NCBI RefSeq assembly: GCF_030646845.1 | Contig: NZ_JAUSLE010000007.1 | Location: forward strand, 185,773-249,772 | DNA from: Rhodoferax sp. | GTDB taxonomy: Bacteria > Pseudomonadota > Gammaproteobacteria > Burkholderiales > Burkholderiaceae_C | DNA: 64,000 nucleotides | Direction: 5' to 3' | Shown: positions 8,310-17,230 of the stretch, piece by piece | How positions within the stretch are numbered: position 1 is the first letter of the stretch | Layout of the letters: each line of letters starts with the position of its first letter | Program-made: the position numbers and the translations under genes | The notes under the pieces: generated by a model | Databases searched by the model: none | What the model saw: the letters and a program-made list of their open reading frames with translations, nothing else | Told to the model about the DNA's origin: nothing

Positions 8310-9203
8310 CTAAACACCAATGGGGACCTGGCGCCCCACCCATTCAGGCAGCGGGGGCGAACGGTGCAGAACGTTTTCACTCAGCCACAGGGTGCTGCGC
8401 CGGGCGCGCTCGGCGACCACTGGCAGGGGCAACTGCTGGTAGTCGTCGTTGAAGACTTCGTAGCTGTAGTCGCCCCGGTAACCGATCCTGTCGAGCCGCA
8501 GCACCAGATCAGCGAGCGCGTCGCTGTGCACACCCTCGCCGGGAAACACCCGGAAGGTGCGGGCGGTGGCCATGCGCTCTTCAAAACTGGGGGTGTCCTG
8601 CCACATGAAGTCTGACAGCTGCACCAGAAAAATGCGTTCCGGGTCCAGCTCATCGATGCTGTCCAGCGGGGTCTTGGCGGCAAAGATGTGGAAAGAGTCC
8701 AGTCCGATACCCAGGTTGGGACAGTCAGCTCGGCAGACCACGTCCCACGAAGTCGTGAACTCGTTGATGGTGCGGCCCCAGGACAAGCCCTCATACGCCA
8801 CCTTGATGCCCAGCGGCACGGCCAGCATGGCGAGCTTGCGCAGATCGCGGGCAATCAGGTCCAGGTCATCCGTGGCGTGGCGTGAAGTGGAGGAACAGGC
8901 CAGTAGCACCTTGGAGCCCAGTGCGGCGCACATCTCCAGCATCGACTTGGCGATGTCCACCTTGTAGCCATGCAAATGGCCCGACAAACCTTCAAAGTCG
9001 CGCAGCACCTGAAAGCCGGTGGGCCGCAAGCCGCTACCGCGCACCGCCGCCACCGCCGCATCCAGCCCGCCGGGGTGGCCGACGATGTCACGCGCGCTGA
9101 GCATCACCTGGGTGAAGCCGGCCTGGGCCATGGCATCGAGCTTGGCCTCCAAGGGACCCGCCATGGTGATGGTGTCCATCCCGAATCCGTTGAGCATGTT
9201 CAT
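8310..9203 (-). CDS. quiC: 3-dehydroshikimate dehydratase, QuiC1 N-terminal-type domain
   Basis: The 297-residue sugar-phosphate-isomerase-like TIM barrel matches the dehydratase half of bacterial QuiC1/AsbF-type enzymes, which convert 3-dehydroshikimate to protocatechuate. The metal ligands are in place: Glu138 (VAYEGLSWG), Asp169 (GLDSFH), Gln195 (LVQLSD) and Glu249 (YEVFND). The segment around QVLRDFEG also fits the family. In Pseudomonas QuiC1 this domain is fused to an HPPD-like domain; here the HPPD-like half is a separate gene 10 bases upstream. A GAGGGG site precedes the ATG. The product protocatechuate is what the adjacent lig operon degrades. Confidence 0.85.
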   Translation of the reverse strand: MNMLNGFGMDTITMAGPLEAKLDAMAQAGFTQVMLSARDIVGHPGGLDAAVAAVRGSGLRPTGFQVLRDFEGLSGHLHGYKVDIAKSMLEMCAALGSKVLLACSSTSRHATDDLDLIARDLRKLAMLAVPLGIKVAYEGLSWGRTINEFTTSWDVVCRADCPNLGIGLDSFHIFAAKTPLDSIDELDPERIFLVQLSDFMWQDTPSFEERMATARTFRVFPGEGVHSDALADLVLRLDRIGYRGDYSYEVFNDDYQQLPLPVVAERARRSTLWLSENVLHRSPPLPEWVGRQVPIGV

Positions 9204-9213
9204 GGTCTGCCCC

Positions 9214-10098
9214 TCACGCCACCTGGTGGACCAGCTCGAACGACACCGAACCCAGCACCGTACGGGTCAACGCGCCTCTGTCTTCCGGGTGTAACTGGGC
9301 CGACTCCACGAACTCGACACCGCGGGATTTGAGCAGGCTCACCGCCGCATTGACATCCGGCACACCCAGGCCCAGGCGTTGCAGGCGCTCGGGCGCCTGG
9401 TCTTCATCCATCATGGGATCGGGTTCAATCAACTGCCACAAAAATCTACCGCAGGGACTGCGCATGAGCGTGCCCTTGGGCAGTATGCCGAAGCGCTGTT
9501 CATTGGGAATCAGGCTGAAGTCAAACATGTTCTGGTAGTAAGACACCCAATCGGCGCTGCGGTCGGCACCGATGTACTGCACCAGGCCGAAGTAAGTCAT
9601 GCCCGCCAACGCGGGGGGCGCGGGGTCCACGGTGGGGATCGGACAGAAATCGATGTCGTAGATGGAGAACTCTTTCCAGCGGTCCACAAAGTAGAAGCGG
9701 CTGCCGCCCGGGCCCCGGATGCCCGGAATGTGCAGCTCCATGGCCTTGGCGTGACTGGGCACCTCCCAGGCGCCCAGGTCCATGCAGCGGGTTTGGGCCT
9801 TGAGCGCGTCCTGTACCCGGAAGGCCACCGCCGAGATCACAGGCTGCCCATCGACGGTGGCGCTGACGCGGGCGTCGTCCGGGTGCGCGTTGACCACCAG
9901 GTTCATCCCGCCTTGACGGTACAGGACGATCTCGCGCGAGCGATGCCGCGCAACCGGCCGAAAGCCCATGCTCTCCAGCACCTGCCCCAGCGCTTGCGGG
10001 CGGCTGGTGGCGTACTCAATAAACTCAATGCCGTCGATCCCGAGTCGATTGGGCATATCAGGGACGGCTTCGCGGTGGGTGGGGTGCGGGATCGTCAT
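9214..10098 (-). CDS. Stand-alone HPPD-like (VOC fold) domain, partner of dehydroshikimate dehydratase
   Basis: The 294-residue protein looks like the C-terminal half of QuiC1 (LGIDGIEFIEYA, HRSREIVLYRQG, MNLVVNAHP), made of tandem VOC modules related to 4-hydroxyphenylpyruvate dioxygenase. In a manual alignment the three iron ligands of true HPPD fall at Phe170, Arg241 and Glu288, so two His residues are lost and iron dioxygenase activity is unlikely. I start at the second ATG because AGGAG stands 8 bases upstream. It lies 11 bases after the shikimate-dehydrogenase-like gene and 10 before the dehydratase. A structural or regulatory role in a complex with the dehydratase is my inference. Confidence 0.8.
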   Translation of the reverse strand: MTIPHPTHREAVPDMPNRLGIDGIEFIEYATSRPQALGQVLESMGFRPVARHRSREIVLYRQGGMNLVVNAHPDDARVSATVDGQPVISAVAFRVQDALKAQTRCMDLGAWEVPSHAKAMELHIPGIRGPGGSRFYFVDRWKEFSIYDIDFCPIPTVDPAPPALAGMTYFGLVQYIGADRSADWVSYYQNMFDFSLIPNEQRFGILPKGTLMRSPCGRFLWQLIEPDPMMDEDQAPERLQRLGLGVPDVNAAVSLLKSRGVEFVESAQLHPEDRGALTRTVLGSVSFELVHQVA

Positions 10099-10109
10099 GA
10101 AACTTCTCC

Positions 10110-10943
10110 TCAATAGTTCAACCGGGCCACGGAGCGCAAAACGTCGGGCGTGGTGCCGGGAAATCCAAAAAACTCCAGGTACGCGGGAATCTGCTCAAAC
10201 AGCATGTCTGAGCCCAACTGAATCCGGCAACCGCGCGCCTGCGCGGCAGCGAGGAAAGCCGTCATCTCGGTCTTCATGACCACTTCGCCGACAAAAGTGC
10301 GGGGCTCGATACGCGAGACGTCCATGGGCATGGCATCGCCTTCCTTCATGCCCATCGGCGTGGCGTTGACCACCAGGTCAAAGCCAGCCGGGTCATTCAC
10401 ACCTGCGCGCACGGTCATTTGCGGGTAATGCCGCAGCAGGCGTTGTGCCAGGCCACGGGCCGCATCCTCGTTGACGTCAAACAAATGCATCTCGCCCACA
10501 CCGGCGGCCGCCAGCGAGGCCGCGATGGCGCAGCCCACCCCGCCACAACCCACCACCAGGGCGCTTGCGTCCTTCAAGACCAGGCCTTTGCGCAGCACGC
10601 CGCGCACAAAGCCTTCTCCGTCGAACATGTCGCCCTGCAGGCGGCCATCCGGCAGACGCCTGATGGCATTGCACGAGCCGGCAATTGCGGCACTGGGCAA
10701 TACGTCGTCCAGCAGGTTGACCGTAGTGACCTTGTGCGGCATGGTGATGAGCGCGCCACGAATGTTGGTCAGTTTGAAGACCGCGCGCAAAAAGTCAGGA
10801 TAGTCCTGCGCCTGGCAGCCCATGGGCACGACGATGGCGTTGATCCCGGCTTTTTCAAACCAGGGGTTGTAGATCATCGGCGCCTTGAAGGCGTGCGTGG
10901 GAAAACCAATGTGCGCGATGATTTCGGTGTTGCCGTTGATCAT
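10110..10943 (-). CDS. Shikimate/quinate dehydrogenase-like protein, divergent
   Basis: The 277-residue protein has the AroE/YdiB layout: N-terminal substrate domain with catalytic Lys71 in ITMPHK and Asp108 in GDMFDGEGF, a Rossmann motif GCGGVG (132-137), and the C-terminal GSDMLFEQ motif. Asp156 at the end of the second Rossmann strand (HLFDVNED) favours NAD over NADP, as expected for catabolism. The two serines that bind the shikimate carboxylate in AroE (SKSP) are replaced (AFKAP), so the substrate may not be plain shikimate. Its ATG overlaps the TGA of the dehydroquinase remnant. A biosynthetic AroE is unlikely given the context. Confidence 0.83.
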   Translation of the reverse strand: MINGNTEIIAHIGFPTHAFKAPMIYNPWFEKAGINAIVVPMGCQAQDYPDFLRAVFKLTNIRGALITMPHKVTTVNLLDDVLPSAAIAGSCNAIRRLPDGRLQGDMFDGEGFVRGVLRKGLVLKDASALVVGCGGVGCAIAASLAAAGVGEMHLFDVNEDAARGLAQRLLRHYPQMTVRAGVNDPAGFDLVVNATPMGMKEGDAMPMDVSRIEPRTFVGEVVMKTEMTAFLAAAQARGCRIQLGSDMLFEQIPAYLEFFGFPGTTPDVLRSVARLNY

Positions 10944-11032
10944 GCCCAGGCTGCCTTCGCTACTTGGGCTGCGGCCACACCGCCGGCAAAGCCCTGGTTG
11001 TGGTTGATGCCGTGAAGCATGAGAATTTCCAT
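10940..11032 (-). pseudogene. Remnant of a type II 3-dehydroquinate dehydratase (AroQ-like)
   Basis: A 30-codon frame starts MEILMLHGINHN, close to the N-terminus of type II dehydroquinases (a MLHGxNxN strand), and then passes directly into an Ala-rich tail ending KAAWA that resembles the C-terminal helix of such proteins. A usual AroQ has about 145 residues, so roughly 115 codons seem lost in frame. A GGAAGAA site precedes the ATG, and the stop still overlaps the next gene's start (ATGA), so it may now act as a leader for translational coupling. The AroQ origin is an inference from about a dozen residues plus context. Confidence 0.6.
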
Positions 11033-11093
11033 GATTGTTTCTTCCAGGGGTGACTCGCGCGCACCTGCGGCGGGTGACCCAGGTGGCTGGGGC

Positions 11094-12098
11094 TTACTTG
11101 CGGGCCTTGGCCAGTTCGGCCTGGATTTCCTGCACGGTTTCCTGACCCACAGCCACGGCGTACTTGGCGATCACGGGGCGCATCTTGTCGCGCAGCTTGT
11201 CCAATTCAGCCGCAGGCAACTCAGTCACTTGCATGCCAGCTTTCTTGAGGCCGTCCAGTGCCGTGACAGCAGCTTCACGAGCCACCTGGCGCTCGTATTT
11301 GCCGGCTTCCACAGCGGCATCGCCAATCAGTTTTTTCTCATCGGCGGTCAGCTTGTCCCAGAACTTCTTGCTGATGATGACGGACTGCGGGTTGTAGACG
11401 TGGTTGGTGACGGTGAGGTGCTTTTGCACTTCATAGAACTTGTTGGCGGAAATCACCGAGTACGGGTTTTCCTGGCCGTCCAAGGCACCGGATTCCAGCG
11501 CGCCATAGACCTCGGGGAAGGCCATGGGTGTTGGGTTGGCGCCGAGAGCCTTGACCCAGTCCAGATTGATCGGGTTCGGGATCACGCGGATTTTCAGACC
11601 TGCAAAATCTTCCACCTTGTTGATGGCGCGCTTGTTGTTGGTCATGTTGCGAAAACCCAGTTCCCAGTAGGTCAGGCCCACAATGCCTTTTTCGGGCAAT
11701 TTGGCGTGCATTTTCTTGCCGAACGGACCATCGACCACGGCGTCGGCTTCCTTGCCGTTGGCAAACAGGAAGGGGAAGTCAAAAATGGCGAATTCCTTGA
11801 CCTGGCTGGCCAGAATGCCGGAGTTCATGGTCACCATTTCAAGCGTTCCGCCTTGCAGAGCCGACACGTTAGGGGCATCGCCACCGAGCACGCCGCCGGG
11901 GAACAGGTTGACCTTGATCTTGCCGGCGGACTTGGTCTTGACGATCTCGGCGAATTTTTCCATACCCATCACCAGGGGATGGCCCTTGGGGTTCTGGGTC
12001 GCGAACTTGATGGTGTGCTCATTGACCTGAGCGTTGGCCACGCCAAAAGCAGCCAAAGCCGCCGCGGCCACCATGGTTTTAATCATCATGCGTTTCAT
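11094..12098 (-). CDS. dctP: TRAP transporter substrate-binding protein (DctP family)
   Basis: The 334-residue protein begins with a signal peptide (MKRMMIKTMVAAAALAAFG, cleavage after VANA) and has the DctP/TAXI-type fold with the FPFLFANG and GLKIRV segments. The conserved Arg near residue 172 (KIRV) usually clamps the substrate carboxylate. An AGGAGA site precedes the chosen ATG. It binds an organic acid in the periplasm for the DctQM membrane unit encoded just upstream. The operon's enzymes suggest shikimate, 3-dehydroshikimate, quinate or a relative as substrate, which is inference. Confidence 0.92.
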   Translation of the reverse strand: MKRMMIKTMVAAAALAAFGVANAQVNEHTIKFATQNPKGHPLVMGMEKFAEIVKTKSAGKIKVNLFPGGVLGGDAPNVSALQGGTLEMVTMNSGILASQVKEFAIFDFPFLFANGKEADAVVDGPFGKKMHAKLPEKGIVGLTYWELGFRNMTNNKRAINKVEDFAGLKIRVIPNPINLDWVKALGANPTPMAFPEVYGALESGALDGQENPYSVISANKFYEVQKHLTVTNHVYNPQSVIISKKFWDKLTADEKKLIGDAAVEAGKYERQVAREAAVTALDGLKKAGMQVTELPAAELDKLRDKMRPVIAKYAVAVGQETVQEIQAELAKARK

Positions 12099-12185
12099 TG
12101 TTGTCTCCTGAAAAGATTCACAGTACGCACACAGATCAATGCAGGACACGGCGTACCAGACGCGCCCCGCACGAGAGAAATCAAA

Positions 12186-13466
12186 TCAACCGTAGAACCA
12201 GCGGGCAGGCACCATGACGATCTCGGGGAACAGCACCATCAGGAACATGATGGCGAACTGGGCAATCATGAAAGGCAACACGCCTTTGGTCACTTCATCC
12301 ATGCTGACCTTGCCGACGCCCGCCACCGTGTTGAGCACCGTGCCCACGGGCGGCGTGATCAGGCCAATCGCGTTGTTGATGATGAACAGCACACCAAAGT
12401 ACACCGGGTCAATCCCGGCGGCTTTGACGATGGGCATCAGCACTGGCGTCAAGATCAGAATAGTGGGCGTCATGTCCATGGCGGCACCGACCAGCATCAC
12501 CAGCAGCATGATGGCGAACATCAGCAGCCTGGGGCTGTCCAGCAGAGGCTGCAGCAGGGCAACCACCTCGTCCGGCAACTGCGCCACGGTGATCAGCCAG
12601 GCCGACACCATGGCAGCCGCCACCAGGAACATGATCACGGCGGTGGTCTTGGCGGCCGCCAAAAACAGGCCATACATCTGTTTGAGTTTGAGTTCTTTGT
12701 AGACCAGGGTGGAGATCAACATGGCGTACACCGCCGCCACCACAGCGGCTTCAGTCGGTGTGAAAACGCCAAACTTCAGCCCCACCACAACGATCACGGG
12801 TAACACCAGCGCAAAGGTGGCATCTTTGAACGCGGCAAACACTTCGGCCTTTGACTTGCGCGGCGGCACTGCAACGGTTTCCTTGCGGGCCACATACCAC
12901 CAGGTGACGACCAGCGACATGGCCAGCATGATGCCGGGGAAAATGCCGGCCATGAACAGCTTGGAAATGGACACGTTCGCCGCCACGCCAAAGATCACGA
13001 AGCCGATGCTGGGCGGAATGATGGGAGCGATGATGCTGGCAGAAGCCAGCAAGCCCGCCGAGCGCGCCTTGTCGTGACCGGCCGCCACCATCATGGGCAG
13101 CAGCAAGGCAGACAGGGCTGCAGCATCCGCCACGGCGGAGCCGGACAAGGCAGCCAACATCACCGCCGCCACGATGGCCACGTAGCCCAAACCGCCTTTG
13201 ACGTGCCCCACCAGTGTCATGGCAAAGTTGACGATACGCCGCGACAAACCGCCCGCATTCATCACCTCGCCCGCCAGCATGAAGAAGGGCACTGCCAGCA
13301 AGGGGAAACTGTCCGCCCCGTTGATCACGTTTTGCGCCAGAATTTGCGCGTCAAACATGTCCATGTGCCACATCAAGGCAGCACCGCACAACAACAAGGA
13401 AAAAGAGATGGGAATTCCCAACGCCATGGCGGCGAGCAAGGAACCCAGAAAAATCACGATCGTCAT
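12186..13466 (-). CDS. dctM: TRAP transporter large permease (DctM)
   Basis: The 426-residue integral membrane protein has about 12 hydrophobic segments and typical DctM stretches such as GIPISFSLLLCG near the N-terminus, and GSAVADAAALSALLLPMM and ITPPVGTVLN further on. It forms the ion-coupled translocation channel of the TRAP system, driven by a sodium or proton gradient. It lies 16 bases after dctQ and 87 bases before dctP in the same direction, so the three are one transport unit. Confidence 0.95.
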   Translation of the reverse strand: MTIVIFLGSLLAAMALGIPISFSLLLCGAALMWHMDMFDAQILAQNVINGADSFPLLAVPFFMLAGEVMNAGGLSRRIVNFAMTLVGHVKGGLGYVAIVAAVMLAALSGSAVADAAALSALLLPMMVAAGHDKARSAGLLASASIIAPIIPPSIGFVIFGVAANVSISKLFMAGIFPGIMLAMSLVVTWWYVARKETVAVPPRKSKAEVFAAFKDATFALVLPVIVVVGLKFGVFTPTEAAVVAAVYAMLISTLVYKELKLKQMYGLFLAAAKTTAVIMFLVAAAMVSAWLITVAQLPDEVVALLQPLLDSPRLLMFAIMLLVMLVGAAMDMTPTILILTPVLMPIVKAAGIDPVYFGVLFIINNAIGLITPPVGTVLNTVAGVGKVSMDEVTKGVLPFMIAQFAIMFLMVLFPEIVMVPARWFYG

Positions 13467-13482
13467 GTGAGTTCCTCCGGGT

Positions 13483-14016
13483 TCAAGGATGGGGGTCGCC
13501 GTGAGGCATGTCGTCGGATTCGCGGATGCCGATCAGTTCAGCGTCCGATATGTTGCCGCTGAGCAAACGCCAGAAATCGTTGAACAGGATGGCAGCACCA
13601 GACACGGCGAACACCAGACCACAACCGTAAAAGATCGCCATCGAGACTTCCATCGCCGCGCTGGTGGAGTCCCAGTTGATCTTGACCTGGTCCAGCGAGC
13701 CCTTGAAGAGCAGCCAGCAGATGAACAGCATGAGCAGATGTCCCAAACCCAGGCACACTTTCTTGCCCGTGGCATTCAGGCGCGACACCAACATGTCCGT
13801 CCCCAGATGGGTCCGCTCATTGAGTGCCACGATGGCTCCCAGAAACGTGAGCCAGACGAACAGCCAGCGCGACAGTTCCTCGCTCACCGTAATACCGGAG
13901 TTGAGCGCGTAGCGCAGCACCACGTTGGTGAACACCAGCAGCACCATCAGCGCCAGGCTGGCCGCCATCAGCCATGACAGCAACCGGCAGTACTTGTTTA
14001 GCAATGTTTGCATCAC
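13483..14016 (-). CDS. dctQ: TRAP transporter small permease (DctQ)
   Basis: The 177-residue protein has four hydrophobic helices, including ASLALMVLLVFTNVVLRYAL near the N-terminus and AIFYGCGLVFAVSGAAILF near the end, as in DctQ. It pairs with DctM in the membrane. The start is probably the GTG at 14016, with AGGAG seven bases upstream; the adjacent ATG at 14013 is an alternative. It is the first gene of the long catabolic operon that runs down to the alpha/beta hydrolase at 6554. Confidence 0.93.
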   Translation of the reverse strand: MMQTLLNKYCRLLSWLMAASLALMVLLVFTNVVLRYALNSGITVSEELSRWLFVWLTFLGAIVALNERTHLGTDMLVSRLNATGKKVCLGLGHLLMLFICWLLFKGSLDQVKINWDSTSAAMEVSMAIFYGCGLVFAVSGAAILFNDFWRLLSGNISDAELIGIRESDDMPHGDPHP

Positions 14017-14051
14017 GATATAGCTCCTGAATTTGCTTCTGCCTAGTAATG

Positions 14052-14067
14052 TACTAACTAGTTAGTT
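14052..14067. promoter_or_regulatory. Candidate TetR operator in front of dctQ
   Basis: TACTAACTAGTTAGTT is a near-perfect 16-bp inverted repeat (inner 14 bp perfect, CTAACTAGTTAG at its core). It lies 36-51 bases upstream of the dctQ start, between that operon and the tetR gene. A 12-mer AATGTACTAACT that overlaps it recurs exactly at the start of tetR. A second inverted repeat (GTTTA-CCCT-TAAAC, 14081-14094) lies next to it. Confidence 0.65.
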
Positions 14068-14134
14068 TTCGTATAAAAGGGTTTACCCTTAAACGCGGAG
14101 ATCAAATCGGCGCTAACTGTTATGCCAAAAGTTG

Positions 14135-14836
14135 TTACCGGCGCACGAAGCGCACCACCATCTCGGTGATGCTGTTGCGCCGTGACGCGACCGCCTGCGC
14201 GGAGCGGGCGTCTTCCTTGAAAATCAGGCCAAAGGTGTGCTGGTTCGAGACGTTGAAAAACGTCAAGGCCGATATCGAGGCGTGTATGTCGATGGGGTCC
14301 AGACCCAGGCGAAACACGCCCTGCGTCACGCCCCGGTCATACAGTTTGCGAATGGCCTGGATGGCAGGCACATTGAGTTCCTGGATGGTCTTGCTTTGCG
14401 CCAGATACATCCCGCGCTCCATGTTTTCTGTCATCACCAGCCGGATGTAGTCCGGGTTGTCGCTGTGGTGATCGAAGGTGAACTCCACCAGCCGACGCAG
14501 GGCCGCTTCTGGCTCCAGGTCTTCCAGGTGCTGTTCGGCCTCGATTCTGCGCATGCGACGGTAAGCCTCCTCCAGCACGGCCACATACAGTCCTTCCTTG
14601 CTACCGAAGTAGTAATAGATCATGCGCTTGCTGGTCTTGGTGGCAGCCGCAATGGCGTCGATGCGGGCGCCGCTCAGGCCCTTGGCTGCGAACTCTGCGG
14701 TCGCCACTTCGAGAATGCCGGCCATGGTGCGGGCCGGGTCGTTGGTGCGGGGTGGCGACAAGGCCTTGCCCGAAGATTTGACCGCAGGTTTGGCCGTTGT
14801 TTTGGCTGCACGCGAAGAATGTACTAACTGGTTCAT
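14135..14836 (-). CDS. TetR/AcrR-family transcriptional regulator
   Basis: The 233-residue protein has a TetR helix-turn-helix (about residues 50-90: FAAKGLSGARIDAIAAA, then TSKRMIYYYFGSKEGLY) followed by an all-helical ligand domain. The N-terminus carries a basic, Ala/Lys-rich tail of about 40 residues before the HTH, which is long for the family; an inner start at the Met before AGILEVATAEF is possible. It sits between the lig operon and the TRAP/dehydroshikimate operon on the same strand. Operator-like repeats occur at both its own start and the dctQ promoter, suggesting autoregulation plus control of the operon. Confidence 0.9.
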   Translation of the reverse strand: MNQLVHSSRAAKTTAKPAVKSSGKALSPPRTNDPARTMAGILEVATAEFAAKGLSGARIDAIAAATKTSKRMIYYYFGSKEGLYVAVLEEAYRRMRRIEAEQHLEDLEPEAALRRLVEFTFDHHSDNPDYIRLVMTENMERGMYLAQSKTIQELNVPAIQAIRKLYDRGVTQGVFRLGLDPIDIHASISALTFFNVSNQHTFGLIFKEDARSAQAVASRRNSITEMVVRFVRR

Positions 14837-14837
14837 T
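14822..14837. promoter_or_regulatory. Candidate second TetR operator at the tetR start codon
   Basis: TACTAACTGGTTCATT keeps the left half-site of the dctQ operator exactly and the inner GGTT of the right half. It overlaps the proposed tetR ATG, which fits autorepression but also constrains the first codons. Confidence 0.5.
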
Positions 14838-14937
14838 CCATGAGTATAGAGGGCTGCAACAGACCATGGGAGTGGCCATTGGGAGAGTTGACACGGGCAC
14901 GGCCGCGTCAAACAGCACTGACACGCAGCGGGGGGCC

Positions 14938-14956
14938 CACTGCGCCCGGCGCAGTG
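14938..14956 (-). terminator. Hairpin after ligC, possible terminator
   Basis: CACTGCGCC-C-GGCGCAGTG is a perfect 9-bp inverted repeat starting 12 bases after the ligC stop codon. No T-run follows on the minus strand, so it may be a weak or Rho-assisted terminator or an mRNA 3'-end stabiliser. The 131-base gap 14837-14967 shows nothing else. Confidence 0.5.
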
Positions 14957-14967
14957 CCAGGCGCGAT

Positions 14968-15927
14968 TCAACCCGCGTTGAGTTGCTGCTCCAGATCGTG
15001 CAGCACTTGATAGCACGGCAGCACCTTGGCCACGCTGCTGTTGGGCTCGCGGCCTTCGCGGATGGCGGTGAAAAATTCGCGGTCCTGCAGTTCGATGCCG
15101 TTCATGGACACGTCGACCTGGCTGACATCGATTTTTTCTTCCTTGCCATTGAACAAATCGTCGTAACGGGCGATGTAGGTAGCGCTGTCGCCGATGTAGC
15201 GGAAGAAAGTACCCAAGGGGCCATCGTTGTTGAACGACAGCGAGAGCGTGCAGATGGCGCCGTTGGCGGTCTTGAGCTGGATGGACATGTCCATCGCGAT
15301 GCCCAGCGTCGGGTGAATCGGACCCTGCACGGCGTTGGCCTTCACGATGGGGCTGCCGCACTGGTAGGCAAACAGGTCTACCGTGTGCGCCGCGTGGTGC
15401 CACAGCAGGTGGTCGGTCCACGAGCGCGCTTGCCCCAGCGCGTTCATGTTGCTGCGGCGGAAGAAATAGGTTTGCACATCCATCTGCTGGATGTTGAACT
15501 TGCCCGCCGCAATCTGCTTGTGCACGTACTGGTGACTCGGGTTGAAACGGCGGGTATGGCCGCACATCGCCACCAGGCCGGTCTCCTCCTGCATGGCTGC
15601 CACTTCCAGGGCACCATGAAGCGTGTCAGCCAAAGGGATTTCCACTTGCACGTGCTTGCCGGCTTTCATGCAGGCAATGCTTTGCTCAGCGTGCATTTGC
15701 GTGGGCGTGCACAGAATGACGGCATCCACCTCTTTCAGGGCCAGGCTGTCCGCCAGGTCGGTGCTGACGTGGCCAATGCCGTATCTGGCCGCAACTTCTT
15801 TCGTCTTCTCCAGGTCACGGCTGACCAGCGAGACCACTTCGACGCCGTCGATGTTCTTGATGCCGTCGAGGTGCTTGATACCGAAAGCACCGGCACCGGC
15901 GAGGGCGACTTTGATGGTTTTGCTCAT
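14968..15927 (-). CDS. ligC: 4-carboxy-2-hydroxymuconate-6-semialdehyde dehydrogenase
   Basis: The 319-residue Gfo/Idh/MocA-type oxidoreductase has the Rossmann motif GAGAFGIKH near the N-terminus and the family segment AGKHVQVEIPLA. It matches LigC/PmdC, which oxidises the ring-cleavage product of protocatechuate (as its hemiacetal) with NAD(P) to 2-pyrone-4,6-dicarboxylate. It is the last gene of the operon and begins immediately after the ligB stop with no spacer. The gene order matches the pmd operon of Comamonas. Confidence 0.93.
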   Translation of the reverse strand: MSKTIKVALAGAGAFGIKHLDGIKNIDGVEVVSLVSRDLEKTKEVAARYGIGHVSTDLADSLALKEVDAVILCTPTQMHAEQSIACMKAGKHVQVEIPLADTLHGALEVAAMQEETGLVAMCGHTRRFNPSHQYVHKQIAAGKFNIQQMDVQTYFFRRSNMNALGQARSWTDHLLWHHAAHTVDLFAYQCGSPIVKANAVQGPIHPTLGIAMDMSIQLKTANGAICTLSLSFNNDGPLGTFFRYIGDSATYIARYDDLFNGKEEKIDVSQVDVSMNGIELQDREFFTAIREGREPNSSVAKVLPCYQVLHDLEQQLNAG

Positions 15928-17228
<1,301 letters not shown>

Positions 17229-17230
17229 GA

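Noticed and set aside
11019..12803. Long plus-strand open frame (594 codons) over the TRAP genes
   Set aside because: It is antisense to dctP and dctM, is rich in His/Gln/Arg as expected for a shadow of a GC-rich gene, and matches no family.
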